The position numbers were made by a program, and so were the translations under genes. Shown here piece after piece: positions 43,334 to 53,834 of a stretch of 64,000 nt of DNA. This DNA is from Rhodohalobacter sp. 614A (GTDB lineage: Bacteria > Bacteroidota > Rhodothermia > Balneolales > Balneolaceae). Numbering within the stretch: the first letter of the stretch is position 1; each line of letters starts with the position of its first letter. The stretch lies in the NCBI RefSeq assembly GCF_021462415.1, contig NZ_JAKEDS010000002.1, positions 806,001-870,000 on the forward strand. The letters are read 5' to 3'. The notes beneath the pieces were generated by a model, which saw only the letters and a list, made by a program, of their open reading frames with translations, was not told the origin of the DNA and ran no database searches.

Positions 43334-44704
43334 ATGAAAAGAATATTCTATCTACTAACATGCTTTTTGATTCTTCCCCTTGTAACTATTGCCCAAACAG
43401 AACAAATATCCCTTCAGGAAGCTATTAATATCGCTCTGGAGAACAACTATTTACTGAAGCAGGCAGAGAACAATCTGGATTTAACTGAACATAATATTAG
43501 AAGTGAGTATGCCGATTTCCTTCCTACTGTTTCAGGTAGAGTAAGTGGCTCCAGAACTGCCGGTCAACAATTTATTTTCGATCGATTTAGCGAAGGTTTG
43601 GATCCATTTGTTGATGTTACTTCAGAGGCGGTAAGTGGTAGTGTAGGTGCTGATATCATCATATTTGATGGATTTAACAACATCAATACACTTCGTGCAA
43701 GTCAACAAGTTCAAATATCGAGAGAAGAGAGTTTGAGGAGAGCACGTGAAAATGTAATTTTTACAACCGCGTCACGATATCTTCAGGTTCTGCTTGATAT
43801 GCAACTTCTTGAAATTGCTGAAGAAAATCTGGTGACTTCTCAACGTCAGGTTGAACAAGTTAGGGCTCAGGTAGATGTTGGTTCTCGTCCCACAGTTGAT
43901 TTATATAACCAGGAAGCCCAGGTTGCCAACGATGAATTGACAGTCACACAAAGACAAAACAGCCTTAATATCAATAAACTTTTATTGGTCCGACAACTCC
44001 AAATTGACCCTCTTGGTAATTATGAGTTTGTGATACCTGAAATATCTGATAATCAGGAAGCCAACACTTTGGCTATGTATAATTTGGGTGATCTGATTGA
44101 TCAGGCATTGCTGAACCGTTCCGATATAAAAAGTGAAGTTGCGGACATTAATAATTTGAGATATCAGTTGAAAATTGCTCGTGGTAGCCTTTTCCCAACC
44201 ATCTCAGCAAGTGCCTCAATATCATCTCGTTATAGTGATCAATATTCACTCGCCGGCGCAGACGTATCATTCAGCGATCAGTTTTTTGATCAACAGGTAA
44301 ACCGCTCACTTGGTTTGTCTATAAACATTCCAATTTTTAATAATTGGAACAGAATGTACAACATTGAGAATTCTAAAGTTCAGTTAAAGAATGCTGAACT
44401 GTCATTGGAGAACTCAAGATTACAGGTCATTCAGGAGGTTACACAGGCGTACAACGATTATTCTTCGTATCTGAAAGAATTCTCTGCTGCTGAGAAATCT
44501 TTGGTTGCCAGTGAAAAAGCTTTTGAAACACAACAGCAGCGTTATAATGTTGGGGCAAGTACCCTGATCGAGTTGAGCCAGGCTCAAGCAAGTTATGTAG
44601 AAGCTCAATCCAATTATACACAAGCACGTTACAATCTTATCTTCCAGGAAAAACTTCTTGATTACTATCTCGGACAAATTACCGGTGAAGACATAGAATT
44701 TTAA
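43334..44704 (+). CDS. TolC-family outer-membrane efflux protein
   Basis: The 456-residue protein has a signal peptide (LVTIAQ) and two OEP repeats of long amphipathic helices with short barrel strands. It begins SLQEAINIALENNYLLKQAENNL and ends in LIFQEKLLDYYLGQITGEDIEF. It forms the outer-membrane duct of a tripartite pump. The following genes encode the adaptor and the ATPase, and the two permeases lie upstream. Confidence 0.92.
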   Translation: MKRIFYLLTCFLILPLVTIAQTEQISLQEAINIALENNYLLKQAENNLDLTEHNIRSEYADFLPTVSGRVSGSRTAGQQFIFDRFSEGLDPFVDVTSEAVSGSVGADIIIFDGFNNINTLRASQQVQISREESLRRARENVIFTTASRYLQVLLDMQLLEIAEENLVTSQRQVEQVRAQVDVGSRPTVDLYNQEAQVANDELTVTQRQNSLNINKLLLVRQLQIDPLGNYEFVIPEISDNQEANTLAMYNLGDLIDQALLNRSDIKSEVADINNLRYQLKIARGSLFPTISASASISSRYSDQYSLAGADVSFSDQFFDQQVNRSLGLSINIPIFNNWNRMYNIENSKVQLKNAELSLENSRLQVIQEVTQAYNDYSSYLKEFSAAEKSLVASEKAFETQQQRYNVGASTLIELSQAQASYVEAQSNYTQARYNLIFQEKLLDYYLGQITGEDIEF

Positions 44705-44741
44705 GAATCAGTATCAAATTAAAAATTGATAGGGCAATTTA

Positions 44742-46091
44742 ATGGCTAACAAAAAATCTCCTACGAAAAAGCTGCTAAAAATTCTTGGTATCATAGTTGT
44801 TCTTATAGTTGTCCTTGGAGTTGTAGCGAAATTTGCCGGATGGCTGGACGGAGGCCCAACTGAAAAATCAGTAGAGACAGAAATAATTGAATTAAGAACC
44901 ATCACTCAAATTGTTTCTGCTTCCGGCCGGATTCAACCAGAAGTAGAAGTTATTATTAGGCCCGATGTATCAGGTGAAATTATTGAACTCGCTGTTGAGG
45001 AAGGAGATTTTGTAAGAGCAGGAGATCTCCTTGTTCGGATCAAACCGGACATTTACCAGGCACAAATCGATAATTTGAATGCAAACCTTCTCACTCAGCA
45101 ATCCCGAATGGAACAGGCCCGGGCCAATATGTTGCAGGCTGAAGTTGAATATGAGCAAAATAAACAACTCTATGATCAGGATTTGATCTCTGATTTAGAG
45201 TACAAGCAGTCTCTAAACAATTTTGAAGCCCAGAAGGCAAACTTTAAAGCGGCCGAGTATCAGATTGAAAGTGCACGGGCACAGTTAAGACAGGCTGAGG
45301 AAGAACTTGAGCAGACTGTGATTCGCGCTCCCCAGGATGGCACAATTACCCAGTTAGCCGTTGAACAGGGTGAAAGAGTTCTTGGGCAGTCTCAAATGGC
45401 TGGTACGGAAATGATGAGTGTGGCCCGCCTTGAGCAAATGGAAATAGAAGTGGATGTAAATGAGAACGACATTGTAAATGTCAGCCTTTCGGATACAGCC
45501 AGTATTGAAGTAGACGCATATCCCAATCGGTCTTTTGAAGGTGTGGTTACTGAAATCGCCAATTCCGCAGAAGTAACCGATCAGGGATCGGCAGAGCAGA
45601 TTACTAATTATAAAGTAAAAATCAGGATTACAACTCCGCACAATTTAGATCAGTCTTCGGCAGATTTTCTTGCGATAAATGTAAGTGAAAATCCGGAGCA
45701 GAATTTTGTACCGAATTTTAAACCGGGAATGTCTGCCACTGTGGATGTAAAAACAAATACTGTGTATAACGTGGTTGCAGTTCCAATTCAATCTGTAACC
45801 GTTCGGGACTTCGCAACGGATACTACCACAACCGAAACTGATGCTTCTTCAATAAGAAATGAATCTGAGAACCGTTTGGGCAGCCAGGAAGATTTTAGAA
45901 AAGTTGTTTTTGTAAATGAAGAAGGGACCGCAAAAAGGGTAGAAGTTGAGACTGGAATCAGCGATAATACTTTTATGCAAATTATGAGTGGCCTGGATGC
46001 CGGGCAAGAAGTTGTAACAGGTAGTTACAGAGTTCTCTCTCGTGAACTGCAAGATGGTGATAAAATTACAGTAAGCAACAATAATAATTAA
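44742..46091 (+). CDS. Periplasmic adaptor subunit (MacA/HlyD-like)
   Basis: The 449-residue protein has an N-terminal membrane anchor (about 12-33), a biotinyl-lipoyl half motif ([28 protein letters not shown]), an alpha-helical hairpin (about 105-185), and a second lipoyl half ([19 protein letters not shown]). Beta-barrel and membrane-proximal domains follow. It belongs to the MacA group of ABC-linked adaptors. It is cotranscribed with tolC (37-base gap) and the ATPase gene (22-base gap). Confidence 0.92.
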   Translation: MANKKSPTKKLLKILGIIVVLIVVLGVVAKFAGWLDGGPTEKSVETEIIELRTITQIVSASGRIQPEVEVIIRPDVSGEIIELAVEEGDFVRAGDLLVRIKPDIYQAQIDNLNANLLTQQSRMEQARANMLQAEVEYEQNKQLYDQDLISDLEYKQSLNNFEAQKANFKAAEYQIESARAQLRQAEEELEQTVIRAPQDGTITQLAVEQGERVLGQSQMAGTEMMSVARLEQMEIEVDVNENDIVNVSLSDTASIEVDAYPNRSFEGVVTEIANSAEVTDQGSAEQITNYKVKIRITTPHNLDQSSADFLAINVSENPEQNFVPNFKPGMSATVDVKTNTVYNVVAVPIQSVTVRDFATDTTTTETDASSIRNESENRLGSQEDFRKVVFVNEEGTAKRVEVETGISDNTFMQIMSGLDAGQEVVTGSYRVLSRELQDGDKITVSNNNN

Positions 46092-46113
46092 GTTCGGCAA
46101 AGGAGGATGTAGA

Positions 46114-46845
46114 ATGGCAAAGAAAGTTATCGAGATTAAAAACCTGTCTAAACACTACCAAATGGGACAGACATTGGTTAAAGCACTGGACGGAGTTTCC
46201 TTTGATGTCGAAGAAAATGAATATATAGCTATTATGGGGCCATCCGGTTCTGGTAAATCTACGTTGATGAACTTAATCGGATGCCTGGATACGCCAACCA
46301 CCGGAGAATACATTTTAAATAGTCAGCGTGTAAGTGAACTGGATGACTCAGAACTCGCGCAAATAAGAAACCGGGAAATTGGATTTGTATTTCAAACGTT
46401 TAATTTGCTTCCAAGAACGGATTGCCTGAGTAATGTAGAATTACCTCTCATCTATTCTGGAATCAAGAGCTCGGTCAGAAAGGATAAAGCGACTCAAACT
46501 CTCACCAAGGTTGGTTTAGGTGATCGTTTGGATCATAAACCCAATGAACTTTCTGGTGGACAGCGTCAACGTGTGGCTATTGCACGTGCACTGGTAAACG
46601 ACCCGTCTATACTTCTTGCCGATGAACCGACGGGTAACCTGGACACAAAAACCGGTGAAGAAATTATGTTGCTCTTCGAAGAACTTCACAGGGCGGGGAA
46701 TACCATTATTCTGGTTACACACGAAAACGATATAGCCAATCACGCCAGGCGTATTGTCAGGCTTCGGGATGGCAAAATTGAGATAGACCAAAAGGTAGCC
46801 AATCCCACACTTGCCAATGTTGATACGCATCTTCTGGAAGTATAG
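46114..46845 (+). CDS. ABC transporter ATP-binding subunit (MacB/LolD-like)
   Basis: The 243-residue ATPase has Walker [10 protein letters not shown] near residue 41, a Q-loop in [11 protein letters not shown], signature [15 protein letters not shown], Walker [13 protein letters not shown] and an H-loop LVTHE. A strong AAAGGAGG ribosome-binding site lies 7 bases upstream of the ATG. It presumably powers the two stand-alone MacB-type permeases at 39527-41991. Its distance from them is unusual but explained by the inserted yqj-like genes. Confidence 0.92.
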   Translation: MAKKVIEIKNLSKHYQMGQTLVKALDGVSFDVEENEYIAIMGPSGSGKSTLMNLIGCLDTPTTGEYILNSQRVSELDDSELAQIRNREIGFVFQTFNLLPRTDCLSNVELPLIYSGIKSSVRKDKATQTLTKVGLGDRLDHKPNELSGGQRQRVAIARALVNDPSILLADEPTGNLDTKTGEEIMLLFEELHRAGNTIILVTHENDIANHARRIVRLRDGKIEIDQKVANPTLANVDTHLLEV

Positions 46846-47264
46846 AATCTCCCTCATCCAAATATTTTAAATTTCATTCTGAAGAAACCAAAAGAACTTC
46901 GGTAGTGTTTATTTCTCAGTATATGAGAGTTTCAAATGTCAATTTCGGCACCGCAACGAAGAGAATCCAGAAATGCGATTTGAATATCTTGTTTGAGAAA
47001 CTTTCGGTTTTTCTAAAGCAACTGTAAAATTGGTATTTTTACCATCCAATGTTACAAGTAGTTGATGAGTGTCTGAAAAAAATTACAGAAAGTATTGTTA
47101 AAATGATACGTTCGTTTTAACTGAATTCCACTGGAACCCCCATTATATGGTCATTATCTTTGGATAGATAACATATTCCCAAGACAGGGAATTCAAGGCG
47201 TAACTTTAAGCCGAATCAACGTATATTTAAGAGTTAAAAAAACATTCAATCATAGTTAAATTCA
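46846..47264. other. Intergenic region with no gene recognised
   Basis: These 419 bases between the ABC ATPase gene and the first rhomboid gene hold no credible reading frame, tRNA or strong terminator. A weak TGGTA/TACCA stem lies near 47031-47044. The promoter for the rhomboid pair must be near the right end. Confidence 0.5.
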
Positions 47265-47891
47265 TTGAATTACCAGGACAATAATTATTCTCCCAACACA
47301 CAGTTTTCTATTTTCCCCCCGGCAGTAAAACATCTTCTGATTGTTAATTTGCTCGTTTTTGTAGCCTTAACAAACCCCATGCTGCAAAACATTTTAATGC
47401 GTTTTGGTGCATTATGGCCAATCGGTTCCGGACTTTTTGCGCCGTGGCAGCTGGTTACTTATATGTTTCTGCACGGAAGTTTCAGCCATGTTCTTTTTAA
47501 TCTTTTTGCATTATGGATATTTGGGCAAGGAATTGAGAACTACTGGGGAACAAAACGGTTTACAGTCTATTACTTTTTAACAGGAATCGGAGCCGCTCTT
47601 CTCCATATGTGGATTGGAGGAACAGGTGCGCCTACAGTTGGTGCTTCTGGTGCCGTGTACGGTATTTTGCTTGCATTCGGAATGATGTTTCCGAATCGAT
47701 ACATCATGCTTTTAATTCCTCCCATACCGATTAAAGCGAAATATTTCGTTGCAATTTTTGGTGCTATAGAATTGTTCTCAGGAGTGATGAGACCCGATAG
47801 CGGTATCGCACACTTTGCCCATTTAGGCGGAATGATTGTTGGATTTATTCTGATTAAATACTGGGGCGTAAAAGGCGAAGATGATTATTAA
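47265..47891 (+). CDS. Rhomboid-family intramembrane serine protease 1
   Basis: The 208-residue protein has six membrane helices. The catalytic Ser lies in GASGAVYG near residue 127 and the His in FAHLGGMIVGF near 184; the oxyanion-region HGSFSHVLFNLFALWIFG loop is intact. The only start that keeps the first helix is a TTG at 47265, because a stop lies four codons upstream and no in-frame ATG occurs before residue 39. It is immediately followed by a second rhomboid gene. Confidence 0.88.
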   Translation: MNYQDNNYSPNTQFSIFPPAVKHLLIVNLLVFVALTNPMLQNILMRFGALWPIGSGLFAPWQLVTYMFLHGSFSHVLFNLFALWIFGQGIENYWGTKRFTVYYFLTGIGAALLHMWIGGTGAPTVGASGAVYGILLAFGMMFPNRYIMLLIPPIPIKAKYFVAIFGAIELFSGVMRPDSGIAHFAHLGGMIVGFILIKYWGVKGEDDY

Positions 47892-47903
47892 TATCCTTTG
47901 AAT

Positions 47904-48770
47904 ATGTACGAGCAAGATTCTTTTTTTAATGCCATGAAGCGTGGGTTCATGAGAATCCCGTCCGTTATTCGTACAATCATTGCCATAAGTGTGATTGTTT
48001 TTATCATACAGGCAGTTGTTGGATCTATCCGTGTCGGAAATACATCCATCAATCATTATATCATTCAATATCTGGCATTTGATCCGAATCTATTCACAGC
48101 CATTACACAGCCATGGCGGTTTTTCACCTATATTTTTCTGCACGGTGGTGGATTCCACCTGTTATTCAATATGCTTTGGCTTTGGTGGATGGGAAGATCT
48201 GTTGAGGAAACCATAGGTCCGCGTTCATTCTCAGTATTGTTTTTTGGTTCCGGAATCGGAGGAGCCGTTTTTCATATCGCCCTTTCCTTTTTGTACGGAA
48301 CAAGTTACGTGATTGGAGCTTCCGGTGCCGTTTTTGGAGTGATGGTGGCCTTCGCTTACATGTTTCCGCGGATGCCCATTATGCTCTTGTTTTTACCGCC
48401 GATTGAAGCTCGTTTTGTGGTGGCCGGTTTGATTGCCCTCGACGTACTGTTTATTGGTGCAGGCGATAATGTTGCCAGGCTTGTCCATTTAGGCGGTGCG
48501 GGTGTTGGTTATCTTCTGATTAAAGCTCATTATCAGGGAAAAGATCTCTCATCAATTGTACGGCCAATTGAGAGACTTTGGCAGGAAAAGCCAAAAAAAG
48601 CAAAGCGGAAAAAGAATAAGAATATGTATTCAGTAAGCGATGTTGAGATTGTTGAAGAAAAAAATCAATCTGAGTTGGACGAAATTCTTGAGAAAATTTC
48701 CAAACAAGGATATGACGGATTGACCAAAGAAGAGAAAAAGAAATTATTCGATTTAAGTAAAAAGAACTAA
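47904..48770 (+). CDS. Rhomboid-family intramembrane serine protease 2
   Basis: The 288-residue protein has a rhomboid core of six helices with HGGGFHLLFNMLWLWWMG, catalytic Ser in IGASGAVFG and His in LVHLGGAGVG. A highly charged C-terminal cytoplasmic tail (about 75 residues) begins with KKAKRKKNKN and ends with LTKEEKKKLFDLSKKN. That tail is absent from the first rhomboid. The ATG at 47904 is preferred over a TTG two codons upstream. The gap to the first gene is 12 bases, so this is an operon of two paralogues. Confidence 0.88.
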   Translation: MYEQDSFFNAMKRGFMRIPSVIRTIIAISVIVFIIQAVVGSIRVGNTSINHYIIQYLAFDPNLFTAITQPWRFFTYIFLHGGGFHLLFNMLWLWWMGRSVEETIGPRSFSVLFFGSGIGGAVFHIALSFLYGTSYVIGASGAVFGVMVAFAYMFPRMPIMLLFLPPIEARFVVAGLIALDVLFIGAGDNVARLVHLGGAGVGYLLIKAHYQGKDLSSIVRPIERLWQEKPKKAKRKKNKNMYSVSDVEIVEEKNQSELDEILEKISKQGYDGLTKEEKKKLFDLSKKN

Positions 48771-48813
48771 GTGTCACTTTCGTTTAAGAAACAAAATTAA
48801 AGGTTTTAATTAA

Positions 48814-48837
48814 TGTTAACTGATTACTGTTAACTGA
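48814..48837. repeat. 10-bp direct repeat directly upstream of ispG
   Basis: TGTTAACTGA occurs twice, at 48814-48823 and 48828-48837, ending 4 bases before the ispG ATG. GTTAAC is itself palindromic. It occupies the place of a ribosome-binding site, so it may affect ispG translation or be a protein-binding site. Confidence 0.4.
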
Positions 48838-48841
48838 ATTT

Positions 48842-50074
48842 ATGAATCCAATAGAAAGAAGAAAATCCATCACTGTACAAGTTGGGGATGTCCCAGTTGG
48901 GGGAGACCATCCAATTGTTGTCCAAAGTATGACCAACACAGATACGGCCGATATTGATGAGACCGTTGATCAAATTGATCATCTGCATCAGGCTGGTTCT
49001 GAACTTGTCAGAATTACTGTGAATAATGACGAGGCAGCCAAAGCCGTCCCGCATATCAAGGAGAAACTAATCAATCGGGGAGTTACGGTTCCGATTATCG
49101 GCGATTTTCACTATAACGGACACCTTCTTCTGACCAGGTATCCGGAGATGGCGCAATCACTTGCCAAATTCAGAATTAATCCGGGAAATACCGGCACAAA
49201 AACACGTGATAAGAATTTTTGTACCATTGTTGAACAAGCCATCAAATACGACAAACCTGTTCGGATTGGAGTAAACTGGGGATCGCTAGACCAACAGTTA
49301 TTGGCTCAAAAAATGGATGAAAACAATCAGAAAGAAAATCCGAAATCATCCAAAGCAGTCATGCTCGATACGATGGTTGAAAGTGCCCGCCGCTCTACCG
49401 CTTTGGCCGAAGATGTTGGTTTGCCTTCGAATAAAATTATTGTGAGCTGTAAAATGTCCGGCGTACAGGATTTAATTAATGTCTACCAACGGATTGCTGA
49501 GGATCTGGATTATCCTCTTCATCTTGGATTGACAGAGGCCGGAATGGGAATGAAAGGTACGGTAGCAAGTTCAGTTGCGCTGTCTGTCCTCTTGCAAAAA
49601 GGAATCGGAGATACAATTCGGGTTTCATTAACACCTATGCCCGGAGCCGACCGGGCGGAAGAAGTTCGGATTTCGCAACAGATTCTGCAGTCAATGGGAA
49701 TTCGAAATTTCATTCCACAGGTCACATCTTGTCCGGGTTGCGGACGAACAAAAAGCACCTATTTTCAGGAATTGGCTGATGAAATCCAGAACTACATTGT
49801 TGAAGAGATGCCGATTTGGAGAGAAATTTATCCAGGCGTAGAAGAGATGGATGTAGCTGTCATGGGATGCATTGTAAATGGTCCGGGAGAATCACGGCAT
49901 GCCAATATCGGAATTTCGCTGCCGGGAACTTTTGAAGAACCCAAAGCCCCTGTTTATGTTGATGGTGAGCATTTTATCACACTTCGGGGAGATAATATTG
50001 GAGCTGAATTCCGAAAAATTCTTGAAGATTATATCATGAAGAATTACGGAAGTAAAGAGACCGTTGACGCCTGA
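48842..50074 (+). CDS. ispG: 4-hydroxy-3-methylbut-2-en-1-yl diphosphate synthase (IspG/GcpE)
   Basis: This is the penultimate enzyme of the MEP isoprenoid pathway, a [4Fe-4S] reductase converting MEcPP to HMBPP. The 410-residue product starts with [32 protein letters not shown], has TIM-barrel segments, then TSCPGCGRT and [12 protein letters not shown], which supply the three cluster cysteines. The length fits the shorter bacterial class with small insertions rather than the plant or Chlamydia long form. It presumably draws electrons from ferredoxin or flavodoxin. Confidence 0.95.
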   Translation: MNPIERRKSITVQVGDVPVGGDHPIVVQSMTNTDTADIDETVDQIDHLHQAGSELVRITVNNDEAAKAVPHIKEKLINRGVTVPIIGDFHYNGHLLLTRYPEMAQSLAKFRINPGNTGTKTRDKNFCTIVEQAIKYDKPVRIGVNWGSLDQQLLAQKMDENNQKENPKSSKAVMLDTMVESARRSTALAEDVGLPSNKIIVSCKMSGVQDLINVYQRIAEDLDYPLHLGLTEAGMGMKGTVASSVALSVLLQKGIGDTIRVSLTPMPGADRAEEVRISQQILQSMGIRNFIPQVTSCPGCGRTKSTYFQELADEIQNYIVEEMPIWREIYPGVEEMDVAVMGCIVNGPGESRHANIGISLPGTFEEPKAPVYVDGEHFITLRGDNIGAEFRKILEDYIMKNYGSKETVDA

Positions 50075-50351
50075 TTTGTGCCAGTTTACTTTGTGTACTA
50101 GAAATTCAATTCCTGGATTTTATTTCTGACTTATTGGGTCTTTTGGGATTTGAGCTTTTTCAAATAAATTTTGAAGGAGTTTTTTAATAAAGGATATTTC
50201 AGCAATTCTACCTGATAAATCTTAAAAGGTGTTTCTCGATCAATGTTCTTTCGTTCAAATTCTGTGAATGAACGAATTGATTAAATTCATAGATTTGTAT
50301 TTTGGCTGAGGAATAGATCACGCTAAGATCAAAAAATAACGAGCTACGTTT

Positions 50352-53300
50352 ATGTCCGTCTACAGAATCCTTTCAGTTACCCTATTCTTATCATTTTTTT
50401 TGATGGGAATATTTGGATGCCAAAAATCAGAAGAAACGGCTGAACAAGATACTGACAAATACGATCAGGCAGTGGCTGATTTCTATATGAGCCTTGGGGC
50501 CAGCGAAACAGATCAAACACGTTTTGCTTTCAATAAAATGAATGACGTAGCCCTGGCTTTTCCTGAAGAAACATCTGCTTGGGCTAATCTGGCCGTTTTT
50601 GCCATGCGCCAGGGAAATTTTACTCTTGCAAATGAACGTATCGGTCAGGCTCTGGAATTGAACCCGGATCATCCCGAGGTGTTACATCTGGCCGGGCTTA
50701 TCGCAAGCCGGCAGGGAAATATTGCGGAAGCCATTGAGTATTTCCGGCAGGCCGCACCTTCAGGAGATCCGCGCGTTTTATATGCACTGGCCCAGGAATT
50801 GGAGCGTGAGAATCCCACCGGAAATGCAGATGAAATCAAAAAAACTCTTCAACAGCTTCTTGAGATCAATGAAAATAACCAGGTTGTTTTGCTTGAATTG
50901 GCCAGAATTGCCATCAGGGAGCAAAATGCAGAAGCTGCCACTCAGTATTTAACCAACCTTGAAGGGTTATCTGATAGTTGGAACCCACTCAACCGTGAGC
51001 AGCTTGGAATCCTTTTTGAACTTTTAGAAGAGCAAAATTTTTCAGATTTGTCCCTTGAACTTTCATTTTTGAGAAGCGGCCTTGAATCGCAGCCACGTTT
51101 CCAGGATGATTTGTTAACGGTACAGCTGCCACCAACCAATGTGGGATTTCTGATAACCGAGTTTATTCATTTAAATCAACCCGAAGTTCAAGCCGCTGAA
51201 CCGGATTTGGAAATGCAGCTCACCCGCCACTCTCTGGATCTTCCCACCGAGCAGGCAGTTTGGGTAAAAGGGGTTACACTTTTGGATGATGCTCCGCCAT
51301 TTCCAATTGTCGTTGCCGACGGCCAAATCCTGATTGATGGGCAGACACAGCTTGATTTTCCCGGCTCAACGGATTCAAAACTTTCTATAAATGTAGTGAC
51401 TGAAATCGACTACGATTATGATTTTCGTAATGATTTGGCGGCAGCGGGTTCAACCGGATTTAAACTTTTCCGGCTAAATGATGATCGGACATTTTCGGAT
51501 ATCACTTCCGGTTTGGGACTTTCAAACAGTGTTGTAAATGGAAGTTATACCGGCGTTTGGGCGTTTGATGTAGAAATGGATGGAGATTTGGACCTGTTAT
51601 TATCAGCTTCAAATAACTCATTTGTATTGAGAAATAACGGAGACGGAACCTTTACAAGAATCACTCCATTCAATGAAAATCAGGGAATCGAACAGTTTTT
51701 ATGGGCTGATCTGGACGGTGAAGGAACTCCCGAAGCAATCATATTAACGTCCGCCGGTTCACTGATTGTTTATAAAAATCTCCGTGGAGGTTCGTTTGAT
51801 GATGGAAATCAATTAGCCCAAAATATAGCCGCCATTGCTGTAGGCGATATGGATGCCAATGCCCAATTTGAAATCATCGCGGCAACTCAAAGTGGTTCGC
51901 TATTTAGTCACAATTATTCACTTGAAACAGGTGAATGGCAATCGGGATCATTCATTCAAAATGGAATTCCTTCACTTGATTTGAAAGCAACTTCTTTGTT
52001 TACTGCTGATCTCGATAATAACGGTTCAATTGATCTGATTTTGTCAACAAACGATGCGACTCATGTTTGGCTTGGCGATGAAAATCGAAATCCGGTAAAA
52101 CTTAAGGGAAGCTTGCCCGGCAGAATCTATTCTGTTTTTGATGTTGAAGGAGATGAAAAACTGGATTTGTTGGGAATTGCTGATGATTTGTCCCCATTTT
52201 ACTTGAAGGCAGAAACTACGAAAGAATACTTTGCCAGATCGATTCGTGCCCAGGCTTCAGGTTCAACCGGAGATCAAAGAATCAACTCTTTCGGAATTGG
52301 GGGAGAAATGGAGGTTCGATCCGGCCTTCTTTATCAAAAACAGTTGATTTCATCACCTATTGTTCATTTTGGTTTGGGAGAATATGAAGAAGCCCAAATG
52401 CTTAGAATCATATGGCCCAACGGATCGGTTCAGGCCGAATTTGCAGAACTTGGAATGGGATCCACCATTTTCAACGAACAGATTTTGAAAGGGTCCTGTC
52501 CGTGGTTGTTTACACACGATGGCGAGAAAATGCAGTTTATTACGGATATTCTGTGGAGGTCGCCTCTTGGGTTGAGAATCAATGCGCAAGAGACCGCTGG
52601 TGTGGTTCAAACATTGGATCGTGTGAAAATTCCTGCAGAAATGCTTGTGGCAGAAAACGGAATCTATAGTCTCCGAATTACAGCAGAACTTTGGGAATCT
52701 CACTTCTTTGATCACGTTCAATTGGTGGCAGTAGATCATCCTGTGGGCACAGAAATATTTGTTGATGAGCGGTTTGTCTTTCCGGCCCCGGATCTTTCAA
52801 CGAAGTTAATAGGCGCCCTTCAACCGGTTCAAAAAGTAACTGATCAGAAGGGCAACGATTTAACGAATGAAATTACGAACATTGATCAGGATTACATTCA
52901 GCCATTCGAAAAAACAAAATACCAGGGACTGGCAAAAGAGCATTTCATTGAGATTACTCTTCAAAACGAAAATGTTGGAAAACAGGAGTTATTGGTATTA
53001 CATGGCTGGCTTCGCCCAACCGACAGCTCCATAAATCTTGCATTAAGCCAGGGAAGTATAGAAGCGCCCAAGGGATTAAAAGTTGAATTTCTGAGCGATG
53101 CCGGAAATTGGAAAACTCTTTATGAAAATTTTGGAATCCCCGCGGGAAAAACGAAAACCCTTCTACTTGACCTGGAAGGAGTTTTGGAAAATCAGGAAGA
53201 TCGAAAAATACGGCTGACAACCACGTCAGAAATTTATTGGGATGGGATTTTCCAGGCTGAGAAGATGGATTCAGGAAAAATCATAGAAACTGAACTTGAG

Positions 53301-53795
53301 TCGGTAAAAATGGAATTGCAATATCGGGGTTTTTCAGAATGGTCTCGGGCTGACTCCACTTCCCCAATGCTTCCGGACTACAACGAAATTTCCAGCACAA
53401 CCCAGCGCTGGAGAGATCTCGAAGGCTTTCACACGCGGTTTGGTGATGTGAGTGAGTTGCTCGAAAAAGTGGATGACCGCTATGTTATTATGAATGCTGG
53501 CGATGAGATAGAACTTCAGTTTAAAGAAGGAAATCCCCCGCAGGAAGGATATCAGAGAAGTTTTGTATTTGTATCTGACGGCTGGGAGAAAGACGGTGAT
53601 TATAATACAGAAGCATCTGCAACTGTTCTGCCTTTGCCGTATCATGGTCAGGCCGATTATGAATATGGTGGTGGAGGCTTGCTTTGGGAGGATCCCGTCT
53701 ATCAAAAACACAAAGAAGATTGGGTAAATTATCATACAAGATATATCACTCCTGCTGCCTTCCGTTCGGCCTTGTTATTCGGTGAAGAGGAGTAA
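50352..53795 (+). CDS. TPR / FG-GAP / ASPIC-UnbV lipoprotein (1147 aa)
   Basis: A lipobox ends in Cys23 (MGIFGC). TPR-type helices cover about 60-220 (ANERIGQALELNPDHPEVLHLAGL is a clear repeat). FG-GAP/VCBS-like strands follow at about 350-610 (VEMDGDLDLLLSAS, DLDNNGSIDLIL). An ASPIC/UnbV domain lies at about 620-700, ending IVHFGLGEYEEAQMLRIIWPNGS. About 440 residues remain with no recognised domain, beginning SCPWLFTHDGEKMQFITDILW. The protein is probably anchored at the cell surface. It starts a three-gene unit with UnbV-like and UnbU-like genes (39-base gap to the next). Confidence 0.85.
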   Translation: MSVYRILSVTLFLSFFLMGIFGCQKSEETAEQDTDKYDQAVADFYMSLGASETDQTRFAFNKMNDVALAFPEETSAWANLAVFAMRQGNFTLANERIGQALELNPDHPEVLHLAGLIASRQGNIAEAIEYFRQAAPSGDPRVLYALAQELERENPTGNADEIKKTLQQLLEINENNQVVLLELARIAIREQNAEAATQYLTNLEGLSDSWNPLNREQLGILFELLEEQNFSDLSLELSFLRSGLESQPRFQDDLLTVQLPPTNVGFLITEFIHLNQPEVQAAEPDLEMQLTRHSLDLPTEQAVWVKGVTLLDDAPPFPIVVADGQILIDGQTQLDFPGSTDSKLSINVVTEIDYDYDFRNDLAAAGSTGFKLFRLNDDRTFSDITSGLGLSNSVVNGSYTGVWAFDVEMDGDLDLLLSASNNSFVLRNNGDGTFTRITPFNENQGIEQFLWADLDGEGTPEAIILTSAGSLIVYKNLRGGSFDDGNQLAQNIAAIAVGDMDANAQFEIIAATQSGSLFSHNYSLETGEWQSGSFIQNGIPSLDLKATSLFTADLDNNGSIDLILSTNDATHVWLGDENRNPVKLKGSLPGRIYSVFDVEGDEKLDLLGIADDLSPFYLKAETTKEYFARSIRAQASGSTGDQRINSFGIGGEMEVRSGLLYQKQLISSPIVHFGLGEYEEAQMLRIIWPNGSVQAEFAELGMGSTIFNEQILKGSCPWLFTHDGEKMQFITDILWRSPLGLRINAQETAGVVQTLDRVKIPAEMLVAENGIYSLRITAELWESHFFDHVQLVAVDHPVGTEIFVDERFVFPAPDLSTKLIGALQPVQKVTDQKGNDLTNEITNIDQDYIQPFEKTKYQGLAKEHFIEITLQNENVGKQELLVLHGWLRPTDSSINLALSQGSIEAPKGLKVEFLSDAGNWKTLYENFGIPAGKTKTLLLDLEGVLENQEDRKIRLTTTSEIYWDGIFQAEKMDSGKIIETELESVKMELQYRGFSEWSRADSTSPMLPDYNEISSTTQRWRDLEGFHTRFGDVSELLEKVDDRYVIMNAGDEIELQFKEGNPPQEGYQRSFVFVSDGWEKDGDYNTEASATVLPLPYHGQADYEYGGGGLLWEDPVYQKHKEDWVNYHTRYITPAAFRSALLFGEEE

Positions 53796-53834
53796 ATGTG
53801 TATATTGTATTGATCTCTCAGTAAAAAAGTTTTT

